Below, piece after piece: positions 33,778 through 42,467 of a DNA stretch of 64,000 nt. The stretch comes from Limiplasma sp036645955 (GTDB taxonomy: Bacteria; Bacillota; Clostridia; Christensenellales; Aristaeellaceae). Every line of letters begins with the position of its first letter. Within the stretch, counting starts at the first letter, position 1. Made by a program: the position numbers and the translations under genes. Under the pieces are notes generated by a model. It was not told the origin of the DNA, searched no databases, and was given only the letters and a program-made list of their open reading frames with translations. The DNA lies in NCBI GenBank assembly GCA_036645955.1, contig JAVXND010000004.1:1-64000 (forward strand), read 5' to 3'.

Positions 33778-34671
33778 ATGAACTGCTTAACAATCAAGCG
33801 ATTGCTATCTACGGTTGTTCTTTCTGTTTTTCTGCTCACCTTCGTAGCTCCGTCGACATTGGCTGAAGGCTCTGAACAAGAAATCATCGCGATTGTCAAT
33901 GAAGCCTTGGAAAAAGAGCATTCCATTTTACCCTCCACGCTCCGTCTTCATCAGCAGATTTATGATGCTTCTGCACAAAAATGGACGTTAAGCTATCTTT
34001 TAATTGACAATCCGGGGGATACGGATGGCCTATATCTTGTGGAAGTAAGCGCAGGCAACACCGTAACGTTGGTAAAGGAACCGACGTTGCTTGGCATAGA
34101 CGAGCAGCTCATGTCAAGCTATCAGAATACGCCGAATTATACCATTGAAGCCATGTTTGATTTAAAGAAACAATGGGAGCCTTATTTGCCTCAATTGAAT
34201 GAAATCCTGGATGCACAGCAAAAGGAAGGCAGACGAAGCGAGTTCCTTAGGATGTGCATGAATTTAGTTGAATCAGATATTCAATTGCCCTCACAGGAGC
34301 ATGTATCAATCGATATGGCACGCAAGGTCTGTGTAACCACCATGATGGACAGCCTTGCGTGGACACAGGAAATGGTCGATCAGTACGTTTTGTTTGCCGA
34401 ACTGTTCTATCATTCAAAGGAATTAAACAAGCCCGTTTATCATTTGATTTACAAACAGCAATCTGCGTTTTCGCAGCGCTACTACGATGCACCGTATGCA
34501 GAATATGAAAAGCAATATCTCAAGCCACTCGAACAGCTTTTTCGTGATCACGGTTTAGAAGCGCCGCTATATATCAGCATTCGGATGGATGCTTACAGCG
34601 GAGAGCTTGCGCAAGAGCCGTATATTCAATACATTCCGCTCACAAAGCTCGAGTTTGAAACGGTTCGTTGA
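33778..34671 (+). CDS. Secreted hypothetical protein
   Basis: A 297-residue exported protein. The open frame extends upstream to 33571, but the ATG at 33778 has GGAGG nine bases before it and starts a signal peptide (LLSTVVLSVFLLTFVAPSTLA). The mature part begins with a PepSY-like region (about 35-100: IIAIVNEALEKEH, WTLSYLLIDNPGDTDGLYLVEVS). A helical region rich in Glu/Gln follows (MVDQYVLFAELFYHSKELNK), and the end is strand-rich. No catalytic motif seen. It belongs to the secreted-protein run controlled in part by the nearby LytTR system, by position only. Confidence 0.75.
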   Translation: MNCLTIKRLLSTVVLSVFLLTFVAPSTLAEGSEQEIIAIVNEALEKEHSILPSTLRLHQQIYDASAQKWTLSYLLIDNPGDTDGLYLVEVSAGNTVTLVKEPTLLGIDEQLMSSYQNTPNYTIEAMFDLKKQWEPYLPQLNEILDAQQKEGRRSEFLRMCMNLVESDIQLPSQEHVSIDMARKVCVTTMMDSLAWTQEMVDQYVLFAELFYHSKELNKPVYHLIYKQQSAFSQRYYDAPYAEYEKQYLKPLEQLFRDHGLEAPLYISIRMDAYSGELAQEPYIQYIPLTKLEFETVR

Positions 34672-34725
34672 ACCCAGCGGCTTGATAAGCCAATCGCACC
34701 GCTGATGATGAGGGGTGGTTCATTC

Positions 34726-36813
34726 ATGAAACAAATAAAATACCGCTTTTTTGCCGTTGTGCTGATCTCCTTCCTAATGATTGTTGGCGTTGCAGCTGCG
34801 CAAACGGCCAACTTTTTCTGCGAAGCTGACGATGCCATTGGCGCAATGACTGCATACCAAGGCAAGGCATATGTCCTGCGCTATGCAGGATTGTTCTCCT
34901 ATAATGGCGAGCGTATGACGCTTGTTAGCCAAGCTGTTTCCTGTGATTGGCGCACAAAAGAAACCTATGTGGATTTCCTGCTTGCGGACGAAAACAATCT
35001 CTATGCGTATGATGCGGAAAATCGGCGATTATTGCTCGTTTTGGAAAATGGAAATCCTACGAAGCCGCGTGAAATTGTCCGTGTGAGCGGCGCGGGTTAT
35101 CCTGATACCATGTTTCTACAAGGCTCCTTACTCTATTTGTTTGAAAACGATGGCAATCAAACCCTGCTGACCTCTGTGTCTTTGACAGATGGCACAGAGC
35201 GGCAAATAAGCACATCGTCCATCACAAATGCCGCGAGCTACCGCAACGGACTTGCCCTTGCATTAGAACGGCGCAGGGTGGACGGCCGCTCCATGCTGTA
35301 TCTCTCCCAGCTGGATTTGGTAACGGGCAAGCTGCGTCCAATAACCGAGGTAGACAGCACCATTAGCGCTCTTGCGTATGACGAAAGCAACGACTGTGTG
35401 TATGCGGCGGGTTTGGGCAAGCTGTACACGTGGCGGCAGGACACGGGCATAACGCTTGGGGCGTATACGCTTGGCGGTGATACGTCCGCTGTTGTTGCAT
35501 TGGCGGATGCATGCGCCGCTATTGCGGTGGATAACGGCATTGCCCTGCGAAGCATCGTTTCGGGAACGGAGCAGCACGCGTTGACCCTATATCAGCCCTA
35601 TGGCAGAAGCGAGGAATACAAGGCTTTTTTGACCGCAAACCCCGGTGCGGCACTGGTGTTTGAGGGCACGGAGGGCATATCGGCAGAAGAAAAATTCACG
35701 CAGGCTATGGCGGCTCAAAGCGCCGAAATTGACATCTATTTGCTTACAGACCCCAATCTGCTCTCCACCATTAATGCAAAGGGTTACTATGTCGATCTTT
35801 CCGCCAATGCGGCCATAGCCAATGTCACCGCAGACATGTATCAGCCGTTTCAAAACCTATTTCATCAAAAAAACGGCATCGTGGCCATACCGCAAAGTCT
35901 GTTTGTAACCATGCTTGGCTGCGATGCAACTTTCTTTGCTGACTTTCACCTTGCCATACCCACGGATGTGGATGCTTTGCTGACGGTAACACAGCTTTGG
36001 TTGGATGAATATGCCTATGAAAACGACGATGCACTCTTTGACCCCTTCCGCAACGGCGTTGACCTCATCAGCCTGCTGGCTCGCTATGCGGACGAATGTA
36101 TAGGCAACGAGCAGAAAATCACCTACGCCACCGTAGAGATGGAAGCGCTCGTGCAAAAATATGTCGAGGTGTCGCGCACCAATCCATCCGTACAAAAAGT
36201 GGGAAGCTATGAACGCTACGCCATGAATGTGATTGATGTGCCGCATTTAGGCTTGTATGAATACATGCCGCTTTCCATCATAAGCGGCAACGAGCCCGTC
36301 ATCAGCGGAACGGATGTGGACTTGGCCTATTATGTGGTGAATCCGTTCACCGCACAGCCCGAAGCAGCGCTCGCGTTTTTAGAAAGTGTGGTAACAGGCT
36401 GGACACACGCCGCGAAGCTGTTGCTGTTATCCTCAGCCGCGCACGCGGTGGAGCGTGAGGATTACGCCAATGAAAGCACTGCTCTGCGAGCCGAGCTGGA
36501 AATTCTGCACGATGCCGCAGAATCGTGCGCTGACAATCCCATGCGAGCGGAGGAATTGAATCAGCAAATCCAAAGCAAGCTCGCCGCACAGGAGGCATGC
36601 GAAAAAAACCGTTGGAGTGTAACGCAGGCAGAAGCGGAATGGGTTCAGAGCGCATCGGAACACATTGTATTTGCAGAAATAAACCCCATTCGCATCCTTG
36701 CAAAAAAACAGCCTGAATTATTTGAGCAATTCAAAAACGGCGCTTTGGATACGCAGCGCTTCCTGCAAGCGCTGGATGAAAAGGTGCAGTCCGTGTATTC
36801 GGAGTATGAGTAG
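34726..36813 (+). CDS. Secreted protein: N-terminal sensor-like region fused to solute-binding-like region (paralogue)
   Basis: A 695-residue exported protein; the ATG at 34726 is 7 bases after GAGGGGTGG. A signal peptide (FFAVVLISFLMIVGVAAAQT) without a lipobox is followed by strand-rich repeats (about 30-275: LADENNLYAYDAENRRLLLV, SALAYDESNDCVYAAGLGKLYTW). From about 290 a solute-binding-like region follows (EEKFTQAMAAQSAEIDIYLL, VVNPFTAQPEAALAFLESVV). The order of parts equals that of the protein at 29968, though sequence and GC content differ clearly, so the duplication is old or the copies came separately. The region at 610-660 is helical and Glu/Ala-rich. No permease partner nearby. Confidence 0.75.
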   Translation: MKQIKYRFFAVVLISFLMIVGVAAAQTANFFCEADDAIGAMTAYQGKAYVLRYAGLFSYNGERMTLVSQAVSCDWRTKETYVDFLLADENNLYAYDAENRRLLLVLENGNPTKPREIVRVSGAGYPDTMFLQGSLLYLFENDGNQTLLTSVSLTDGTERQISTSSITNAASYRNGLALALERRRVDGRSMLYLSQLDLVTGKLRPITEVDSTISALAYDESNDCVYAAGLGKLYTWRQDTGITLGAYTLGGDTSAVVALADACAAIAVDNGIALRSIVSGTEQHALTLYQPYGRSEEYKAFLTANPGAALVFEGTEGISAEEKFTQAMAAQSAEIDIYLLTDPNLLSTINAKGYYVDLSANAAIANVTADMYQPFQNLFHQKNGIVAIPQSLFVTMLGCDATFFADFHLAIPTDVDALLTVTQLWLDEYAYENDDALFDPFRNGVDLISLLARYADECIGNEQKITYATVEMEALVQKYVEVSRTNPSVQKVGSYERYAMNVIDVPHLGLYEYMPLSIISGNEPVISGTDVDLAYYVVNPFTAQPEAALAFLESVVTGWTHAAKLLLLSSAAHAVEREDYANESTALRAELEILHDAAESCADNPMRAEELNQQIQSKLAAQEACEKNRWSVTQAEAEWVQSASEHIVFAEINPIRILAKKQPELFEQFKNGALDTQRFLQALDEKVQSVYSEYE

Positions 36814-36825
36814 TGCGCACTGCGG

Positions 36826-37446
36826 TCATATCATTTTCAGTGCTTTTGCAATTTCCAAATTCACGCCCAAAACATTAATCGTTTCCTCACCGAAAATGCC
36901 GAGCCATTTGCTTTCTGTGTGGTCTGCCACAAACTGTTTGAGCGCTTCCTCCGTTAACCCCGTACTGCTTACCAGCTGTGGAATTTGAATGGCCGCCGCC
37001 TTGGGGGAAATGTGCGGATCAAGCCCGGAGCCTGATGCAGTCATCAAATCAGCGGGCAAATCCTGCACGGTAAGGCTTGGATGCTGTGCTAAAAAAACAT
37101 CCAGATCCGCTTGTACACGCTCCGCAAGCGCAGGGCTGGAGGGGCCATAGTTGCTTGAGCCTGAACCCAAGCCCGCATAAAGCCCCTGCGCCGCCTGTTC
37201 GTTTGTATAGGTATTGTAGTGATAAGCCGATGGACGACAGCGCATGAACCTCGGATCCGTAAAATCCTGCCCCACCAGCTCCGAACCGATGGCCCGTCCG
37301 TTCACCTTCACCAGACTGCCATTGGCTTGGTGGGGAAACAGCACTTGGCTCATCCCCGTTAGCGCCAAGGGGTACAGCAAGCCGCAAACCAGCAATAGCA
37401 CCAAAGTAACAAGAATCGGCTTTTTGATTTCGCGTAAAAATTTCAT
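36826..37446 (-). CDS. kdpC: Potassium-transporting ATPase subunit C
   Basis: A 206-residue single-span protein; ATG at 37446 is 8 bases after GGGAGG. The N-terminal membrane segment is ILVTLVLLLVCGLLYPLALTG. Motifs SNYGPSSPAL, TASGSGLDPHISPKAA and WLGIFGEETINVLGVNLEI are typical of KdpC, which stabilises the KdpFABC complex. Last gene of the kdp operon and convergent with the secreted-protein gene ending at 36813, with only 12 bases between. Confidence 0.97.
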   Translation of the reverse strand: MKFLREIKKPILVTLVLLLVCGLLYPLALTGMSQVLFPHQANGSLVKVNGRAIGSELVGQDFTDPRFMRCRPSAYHYNTYTNEQAAQGLYAGLGSGSSNYGPSSPALAERVQADLDVFLAQHPSLTVQDLPADLMTASGSGLDPHISPKAAAIQIPQLVSSTGLTEEALKQFVADHTESKWLGIFGEETINVLGVNLEIAKALKMI

Positions 37447-37464
37447 CCATTTAACCTCCCGCAA

Positions 37465-39531
37465 TCATAGGCTCAAGCCCAGTAAAGTAATCAGGGGTGC
37501 AACAATCAGGTCAATCAGTTTAATGCCCGCAAAGGGAGTCAGCACGCCGCCCAAGCCATAAATCAGCAGGTTGCGTCCCAGCATTTTACCCGAGCTCATG
37601 GGGCGATAGGTTACGCCTCGCATGGCCAAAGGGATCAAGCAGGGGATAATGAGCGCGTTGAAAATCAAAGCAGAGAGAATGGCGCTTGTGGGGCTGGAGA
37701 GCGCCATGATGTTTAATACCCGCATTTGCGGTATCACCATCATAAACATGGCGGGGATAATGGCAAAGTACTTGGCAATATCGTTTGCAATGGAAAATGT
37801 GGTGAGGGAGCCGCGCGTAATCAGCAGCTGTTTTCCAATTTCCACAACCTCTAAAATCTTGGTGGGGTCGGAATCCAAATCCACCATGTTTGCCGCTTCC
37901 TTGGCGGCAGAGGTGCCAGAGTTCATGGCAAGCCCCACATCCGCTTGAGCCAAAGCGGGCGCATCGTTGGTGCCGTCGCCCGTCATGGCAACCAGCTTCC
38001 CCATGGCCTGCTCATCCTTAATGACCTTGATTTTATCCTCGGGGCGGCACTGTGCTATAAAGCCATCCACGCCCGCCTCCTGCGCAATGGTGGCCGCAGT
38101 GAGGGGATTATCGCCCGTACACATAATGGTTTTAATGCCAATGGCGCGCAGGCGCGCAAAGCGCTCAGGCAAACCCGCTTTAACGGTATCCTTCAAGTAA
38201 ATAACGCCCAGAATTTTGTTGCCGACGCTCACCGCCAAGGGCGTTCCCCCTAAGCGTGACACCTCTGTTACGCAAGCCTCCAAATCGCTTGGCACCTTGC
38301 CGCCAAGCGCTGTTACATGCTTGCAAATGGCCTCGTATGCGCCCTTGCGGATGAGGGTACCATCGGGCAGGTCAATGCCGCTCATGCAGGTTTTTGCGGA
38401 AAACTCAAGGTATACTGCGCCAGAAAAGCGCTCGTTCACAGCAACGCCGCGTTCCCTTGCCAGTGCAAGCACTGATTTGCCTTCTGGCGTATCATCGTTT
38501 AAGGAGGACACCACCGCGTAATGGATCAGCTGTGCAATATCGGTATTGCCCACAGGCATAAACGCCGCCGCCATACGGTTGCCATAGGTGATGGTGCCCG
38601 TCTTATCCAAAATCATGGTATCTACATCGCCGCAAGCTTCCACAGCCTTGCCAGACATGGCAATCACGTTAAAGCGCGTTACGCGGTCCATTCCCGCAAT
38701 GCCTATGGCGGAAAGCAGTGCCCCAATTGTGGTGGGAATCAGGCAAACCGCCAAAGCAATAAGCGTTGAAATAGGCAGAAGCACCCCGCTGTATTTGCCA
38801 ATGGGATACAGCGTTACAATCACCGCCAAAAAGATGATGGTTAAGCTTACCAGCAGTGTATTGAGTGCAATTTCATTTGGGGTTTTCTTGCGGGACGCGC
38901 CTTCCACCAAAGCAATCATGCGATCCAAAAAGCTATTGCCAGGGTCGGAGGTAACGCGGATTTTCAGCCAATCGCTGGTTACGGTCGTGCCGCCAGTTAC
39001 CGACGCAAAATCGCCGCCGGATTCACGCATCACAGGTGCTGATTCACCTGTAATGGCGGATTCATCCACAGAAGCGGTGCCTTGCACAACTTCACCATCG
39101 CTTGGGATGATTTCGTTGGCGTTTACAAGTATGATATCGCCCTTTTTGAGGTCGCCAGAGCTTACGATGGTTTCACTGCCATCACTGCCTAGCAAGCGCG
39201 CATCCGTTTGCTTCTGCGTCTTTTTCAAGGTAGCCGCCTGTGCCTTGCCTCTGCCTTCGGCAACAGCCTCCGCAAAGTTTGCAAACAGCACCGTAATGAG
39301 CAAAATGAAAAACACAAGGAGATTGTAAAGGCGCAGGCTGCCCATATCGCCCGCATCCCCAAACAAGCTTGGGAAAAGCGCTAGCACCAAAGTCAGCAGA
39401 CAGCCAACCTCCACCACAAGCATCACGGGGTTTTTGATCATATACCTTGGGTTGAGCTTTACAAAAGAATCCCTGATCGACGACCAAAGAATGTCTTTGG
39501 TAATAAACTTTGTTTTTTTAAGCGTGCGCAT
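37465..39531 (-). CDS. kdpB: Potassium-transporting ATPase subunit B (P-type ATPase)
   Basis: A P-type ATPase of about 688 residues. The start at 39531 (MRTLKKTK) is preferred because a longer frame would run into kdpA; 39543 is an alternative. The phosphorylation motif DKTGTITYGNR, actuator GESAPV, and hinge MTGDGTNDAPALAQADVGL are all intact. KdpB uses ATP to pump potassium with KdpA as the selective channel. It is flanked by kdpA and kdpC. Confidence 0.97.
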   Translation of the reverse strand: MRTLKKTKFITKDILWSSIRDSFVKLNPRYMIKNPVMLVVEVGCLLTLVLALFPSLFGDAGDMGSLRLYNLLVFFILLITVLFANFAEAVAEGRGKAQAATLKKTQKQTDARLLGSDGSETIVSSGDLKKGDIILVNANEIIPSDGEVVQGTASVDESAITGESAPVMRESGGDFASVTGGTTVTSDWLKIRVTSDPGNSFLDRMIALVEGASRKKTPNEIALNTLLVSLTIIFLAVIVTLYPIGKYSGVLLPISTLIALAVCLIPTTIGALLSAIGIAGMDRVTRFNVIAMSGKAVEACGDVDTMILDKTGTITYGNRMAAAFMPVGNTDIAQLIHYAVVSSLNDDTPEGKSVLALARERGVAVNERFSGAVYLEFSAKTCMSGIDLPDGTLIRKGAYEAICKHVTALGGKVPSDLEACVTEVSRLGGTPLAVSVGNKILGVIYLKDTVKAGLPERFARLRAIGIKTIMCTGDNPLTAATIAQEAGVDGFIAQCRPEDKIKVIKDEQAMGKLVAMTGDGTNDAPALAQADVGLAMNSGTSAAKEAANMVDLDSDPTKILEVVEIGKQLLITRGSLTTFSIANDIAKYFAIIPAMFMMVIPQMRVLNIMALSSPTSAILSALIFNALIIPCLIPLAMRGVTYRPMSSGKMLGRNLLIYGLGGVLTPFAGIKLIDLIVAPLITLLGLSL

Positions 39532-39562
39532 GGTATATTCCATCCTCTCTTGGTTACAAGCT

Positions 39563-41302
39563 TTAGCTCCAAAGGGTGAGGTGCTCGGCAATGGGGCCTA
39601 GCGCCAACGCAGGAAAAAAGGTCAGTGCCGCAAAAATGTAGACCACTGCCACCATCACCAGTGAAAACCCAATGGTGTTGGTTTTGAGGGTACCAATGGT
39701 TTCGTTCACATGCCGCTTGCTCATGAGGGACCAAGCAATGGCAAGCTGCAGCACAATGGACAGGTAGCGGCCAAAGAACATTGCAAGCCCTGTGGTAATA
39801 TTCCAGAAATAGGTGTTATCTGCCAAGCCTTCAAAGCCCGATCCATTGTTTGCGGCAGAGGATGCAAATTCGTACAGCACCTGCGAAAGCCCATGAAGGC
39901 CTGTATTGGTGATACCCGCAAGGCCTGCGGGGGTGGATACTGCAAGGGCAGAAAACCCAAGAATCAGCAAGGGATGAATCATGATGCACAAAACAATGAG
40001 CTTCATTTCGCGTCCCTCAATCTTTTTGCCAAGATATTCGGGCGTGCGGCCAATCATCAATCCGCAAAGGAACACGGCCAAAATGGCGTACATGATCATG
40101 TTCATCAGCCCTACGCCCTTGCCGCCAAAAACGCAGTTAAGCATCATGTGCAGCAGCGGAATCATGCCGCCAAGGGGCGTGAGGGTATCGTGCATGTTAT
40201 TCACGGTTCCTGTGGTAAAGGAAGTGGTGGTGGTGGTAAAAAGAGCCGACTGCGCAACCCCGAAGCGCACCTCCTTGCCCTCCATACTGCCCATGGATTG
40301 ATCCAGCCCAAGCTTTGCAAGGGCGGGATTGCCTGCCATTTCCGCATAGTAGCACACCAGCACGCCCACCAAAAACAGAATGCTCATGGCCGCGAAAATG
40401 GTGCGTCCTTCGCCGCCCATCCATGTGGGGCGCTGTGTGAGCGCATGGGCTTGAACCGCTCCGTTTTTCTCCTTTTTGCGGTTGTGAAACATGAGCCCAA
40501 AGGTGATGACGCTTGCGCCAGGCAACAGCATCATGGAAATCAGCTCCGCCAAATTGGTGATGATGTTGGGGTTTTCAAGCGGCGTTGCGGAGTTTGCTCC
40601 CAAAAAGCCGCCGCCATTGGTGCCCAAATGCTTGATGATTTCAAGCGCCGCAATCGGCCCCATTGCAATGTCTTGGTTCTTGCCTTCAAGCGTAAGCACC
40701 GTAGCATTAGGTGCCAGGTTTTGAGGCACGCCCTGCCACACCAGAAAAAGCCCCATGATCAGGCTGATGGGAAGCAGCACGCGGGTGGTAATGCGAACCA
40801 TGTCCACATAAAAATTGCCCATGTCCTTTGAAGCGCCCGTCATGCCGCGGCAAAAAGCCATGCAAGCCGCATACCCTGTGGCGGCAGAGGTAAACATCAT
40901 AAAAATAATCACAAGCATTTGCGAAAGGTACGAAAGACCGCTTTCGCCAGCATAATGCTGTAGATTGGTATTGGTGATAAAGCTGATCATGGTATTGAAG
41001 GAAAGGGACGGCTCCATTGCGCCAATGCCATTGGGGTTCAACGCTGGCAACGCTTGTATGCGCAAAACCAAGTAGCCCGCGCCTGCCATCATAGCGTTTG
41101 TAACAATCAGCGCCAGCACATATTTTTTCCAGCTCATGGTTTCGTCTTTTTGAATACCGCATATGCGGTAAATCAGCTGATCCACCCGATTCATCACAGG
41201 ATCGGCAAAGGTATGCTGAGCCATGGCAATATGGTACATGTATTTGCCCATTGGGATCACAAGCACCACGAAAATGCCCAATGTAAGAATGATTTGCAAC
41301 AT
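39563..41302 (-). CDS. kdpA: Potassium-transporting ATPase subunit A
   Basis: A 579-residue potassium-selective channel subunit with about ten membrane segments. Selectivity-loop sequences include FITNTNLQHYAGE, GTNGGGFLGANSATPLENPN, TGTVNNMHDTLTPLGG and SSAANNGSGFEGL, all characteristic of KdpA. AGGAGG lies in good position before ATG. The kdpDE sensor pair is not in this window, so regulation must come from elsewhere or from another system. Confidence 0.97.
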   Translation of the reverse strand: MLQIILTLGIFVVLVIPMGKYMYHIAMAQHTFADPVMNRVDQLIYRICGIQKDETMSWKKYVLALIVTNAMMAGAGYLVLRIQALPALNPNGIGAMEPSLSFNTMISFITNTNLQHYAGESGLSYLSQMLVIIFMMFTSAATGYAACMAFCRGMTGASKDMGNFYVDMVRITTRVLLPISLIMGLFLVWQGVPQNLAPNATVLTLEGKNQDIAMGPIAALEIIKHLGTNGGGFLGANSATPLENPNIITNLAELISMMLLPGASVITFGLMFHNRKKEKNGAVQAHALTQRPTWMGGEGRTIFAAMSILFLVGVLVCYYAEMAGNPALAKLGLDQSMGSMEGKEVRFGVAQSALFTTTTTSFTTGTVNNMHDTLTPLGGMIPLLHMMLNCVFGGKGVGLMNMIMYAILAVFLCGLMIGRTPEYLGKKIEGREMKLIVLCIMIHPLLILGFSALAVSTPAGLAGITNTGLHGLSQVLYEFASSAANNGSGFEGLADNTYFWNITTGLAMFFGRYLSIVLQLAIAWSLMSKRHVNETIGTLKTNTIGFSLVMVAVVYIFAALTFFPALALGPIAEHLTLWS

Positions 41303-41343
41303 CAGTTAGACCTCCTGCGTTTTTGCAGCTATCGCAAGCCAAT

Positions 41344-41421
41344 TTAAAACTTTTCTGGATTCACCAGTGCATAAAGCAAGTAGCCTGCAAGCAATGCAAT
41401 GATGATGACTAAAAGGATCAT
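41344..41421 (-). CDS. kdpF: KdpF small membrane subunit
   Basis: A 25-codon frame (MILLVIIIALLAGYLLYALV...NPEKF) with AGGAGG 9 bases before ATG, 41 bases upstream of kdpA. Its single hydrophobic helix followed by NPEKF is the hallmark of KdpF, which stabilises the KdpABC complex. Position and sequence agree. Confidence 0.92.
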   Translation of the reverse strand: MILLVIIIALLAGYLLYALVNPEKF

Positions 41422-41434
41422 TCACCCATACCTC

Positions 41435-41536
41435 CTACTTTTTTAATTGGCGTTCACACCAATCCGCAAGCAGCTTTACCACAAAAAAAGAAGCAAGTAC
41501 GATTGTCATCATGCTTAAATCCATCCAAAAATTCAT
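41435..41536 (-). CDS. 33-residue membrane peptide at the head of the kdp operon
   Basis: The frame begins MNFWMDLSMMTIVLASFF and ends LLADWCERQLKK. GGAGG lies 7 bases before ATG, and 13 bases separate its stop from kdpF. It has one hydrophobic helix and a basic C-terminus. The ribosome site, position and composition argue for a real peptide, probably an accessory or regulator of the Kdp complex. To my recollection similar small frames stand before kdpF in other clostridia. Confidence 0.7.
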   Translation of the reverse strand: MNFWMDLSMMTIVLASFFVVKLLADWCERQLKK

Positions 41537-41670
41537 TCAAAGTCCTCCCCCCTGCTCTGCCTTGGTACAGGGATCATTATGGGACCATTCGTGCTTGAAT
41601 GGGATAAAGCTCTTTGGTGCCGCGTAAAGATTGCATAAGGATCTGTGTGTGATGCGAAGGTGTGATCCCC
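41537..41670 (-). other. Leader region of the kdp operon
   Basis: It holds a CCATTC...GAATGG hairpin on the minus strand and no clear sigma-A promoter. I looked for a c-di-AMP (ydaO) riboswitch core and did not see one. Confidence 0.35.
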
Positions 41671-41769
41671 ATCCACGAACGCCGCGCTTCTCATCCACGA
41701 ATGCTGCACTCATCATCAATGAACGCAGCGTTCCCTGTAGGCACACCATATATGGTGTGCCTACAGGGA
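41671..41769. repeat. Composite repeat, short copy: three 22-bp units and a 38-bp palindrome
   Basis: Units at 41671, 41693 and 41715 (consensus ATCCACGAAYGCYGCGYTYC plus two bases) run into a perfect 38-bp palindrome at 41732-41769, with core GCACACCATATATGGTGTGC. The third unit (ATCAATGAACGC...) matches the last unit of the long array at 43758, so both sites share the same unit order and end. Confidence 0.85.
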
Positions 41770-41899
41770 TTCGATTCATTTGTCGTTCAGCCAAATCAGA
41801 GGATTTATGCGGAATAAGACAATTTCATGACATAGGAGTCTGTATGCTAAATGTAGAACAGAACAAATGTTGGCTCAATCATTATTCCTTTCGTTTTTT

Positions 41900-41927
41900 T
41901 GTAACGAAAATCATTTATATGCGTCTA
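41900..41927 (+). promoter_or_regulatory. ECF-type promoter of the sigma factor gene
   Basis: TGTAAC (41900-41905), 16-base spacer, CGTCTA (41922-41927). This matches the usual -35 (TGAAAC/TGTAAC) and -10 (CGTC) of ECF sigma promoters and suggests that the sigma factor transcribes its own operon, 49 bases upstream of its start. Confidence 0.7.
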
Positions 41928-41975
41928 ATTGAGTGAAGAAAGCTTTCTGAATCCTTGGAGAGGGAGGTCGTGTGA

Positions 41976-42467
41976 TTGCAAGAGATTGATGATGTCTATG
42001 AAGAATATCACGAATTGATTCATGCCTTTTTGCTTCGATTGTGTAGAAATGAACATCTTGCAGATGAAATGACGCAGGAAACGTTTTTTCGTGCATTAAA
42101 GCAATGGTCGCATTTCCGTGGTGACAGCAGCGTATCAACATGGCTGTGTACTATTGCAAAACATCTGTATTACGATACCATGCGCAAAAAGAATCCCGTA
42201 TCGTTGGAAACAGTGCAGGAAAAGACAGTATCTGATATTGCAGAGAATTTTGTCCGTAAGGATCAATTCATGACGGCACAACATCTACTTCATAATCTTT
42301 CCGAGCCATATCGCGAGGTTTTTACATTACGTACCTTTTGTGACATGACGCATGCTCAAATTGGGGAATTGTTCGGGAAAAGCGATTCATGGGCACGGAG
42401 CACCTATTTTCGAGCAAGAAAACTTTTGTCTGATTTGATGAAGGAGGACGATACGATTGAAAGCTAA
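41976..42467 (+). CDS. ECF-family RNA polymerase sigma factor
   Basis: A 163-residue sigma-70 family protein with a TTG start 8 bases after GGGAGG. Region 2 (about 8-75: HLADEMTQETFFRALKQW, then FRGDSSVSTWLCTIAKHLYYD) and region 4 (about 100-155: LLHNLSEPYREVFTLRTFCD, IGELFGKSDSWARSTYFRARK) are complete; regions 1 and 3 are absent, as usual for ECF factors. It is followed by an 11-base overlap with its probable anti-sigma gene. The inducing signal is unknown. Confidence 0.93.
   Translation: MQEIDDVYEEYHELIHAFLLRLCRNEHLADEMTQETFFRALKQWSHFRGDSSVSTWLCTIAKHLYYDTMRKKNPVSLETVQEKTVSDIAENFVRKDQFMTAQHLLHNLSEPYREVFTLRTFCDMTHAQIGELFGKSDSWARSTYFRARKLLSDLMKEDDTIES

Noticed and set aside
39710..40831. Long plus-strand frame of 373 codons
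   Set aside because: Antisense to kdpA, whose identity is certain; His/Lys/Gly-rich composition typical of a shadow frame.
41537..41670. c-di-AMP (ydaO) riboswitch before the kdp operon
   Set aside because: Expected conserved stretches were not found, although kdp genes often have this control.
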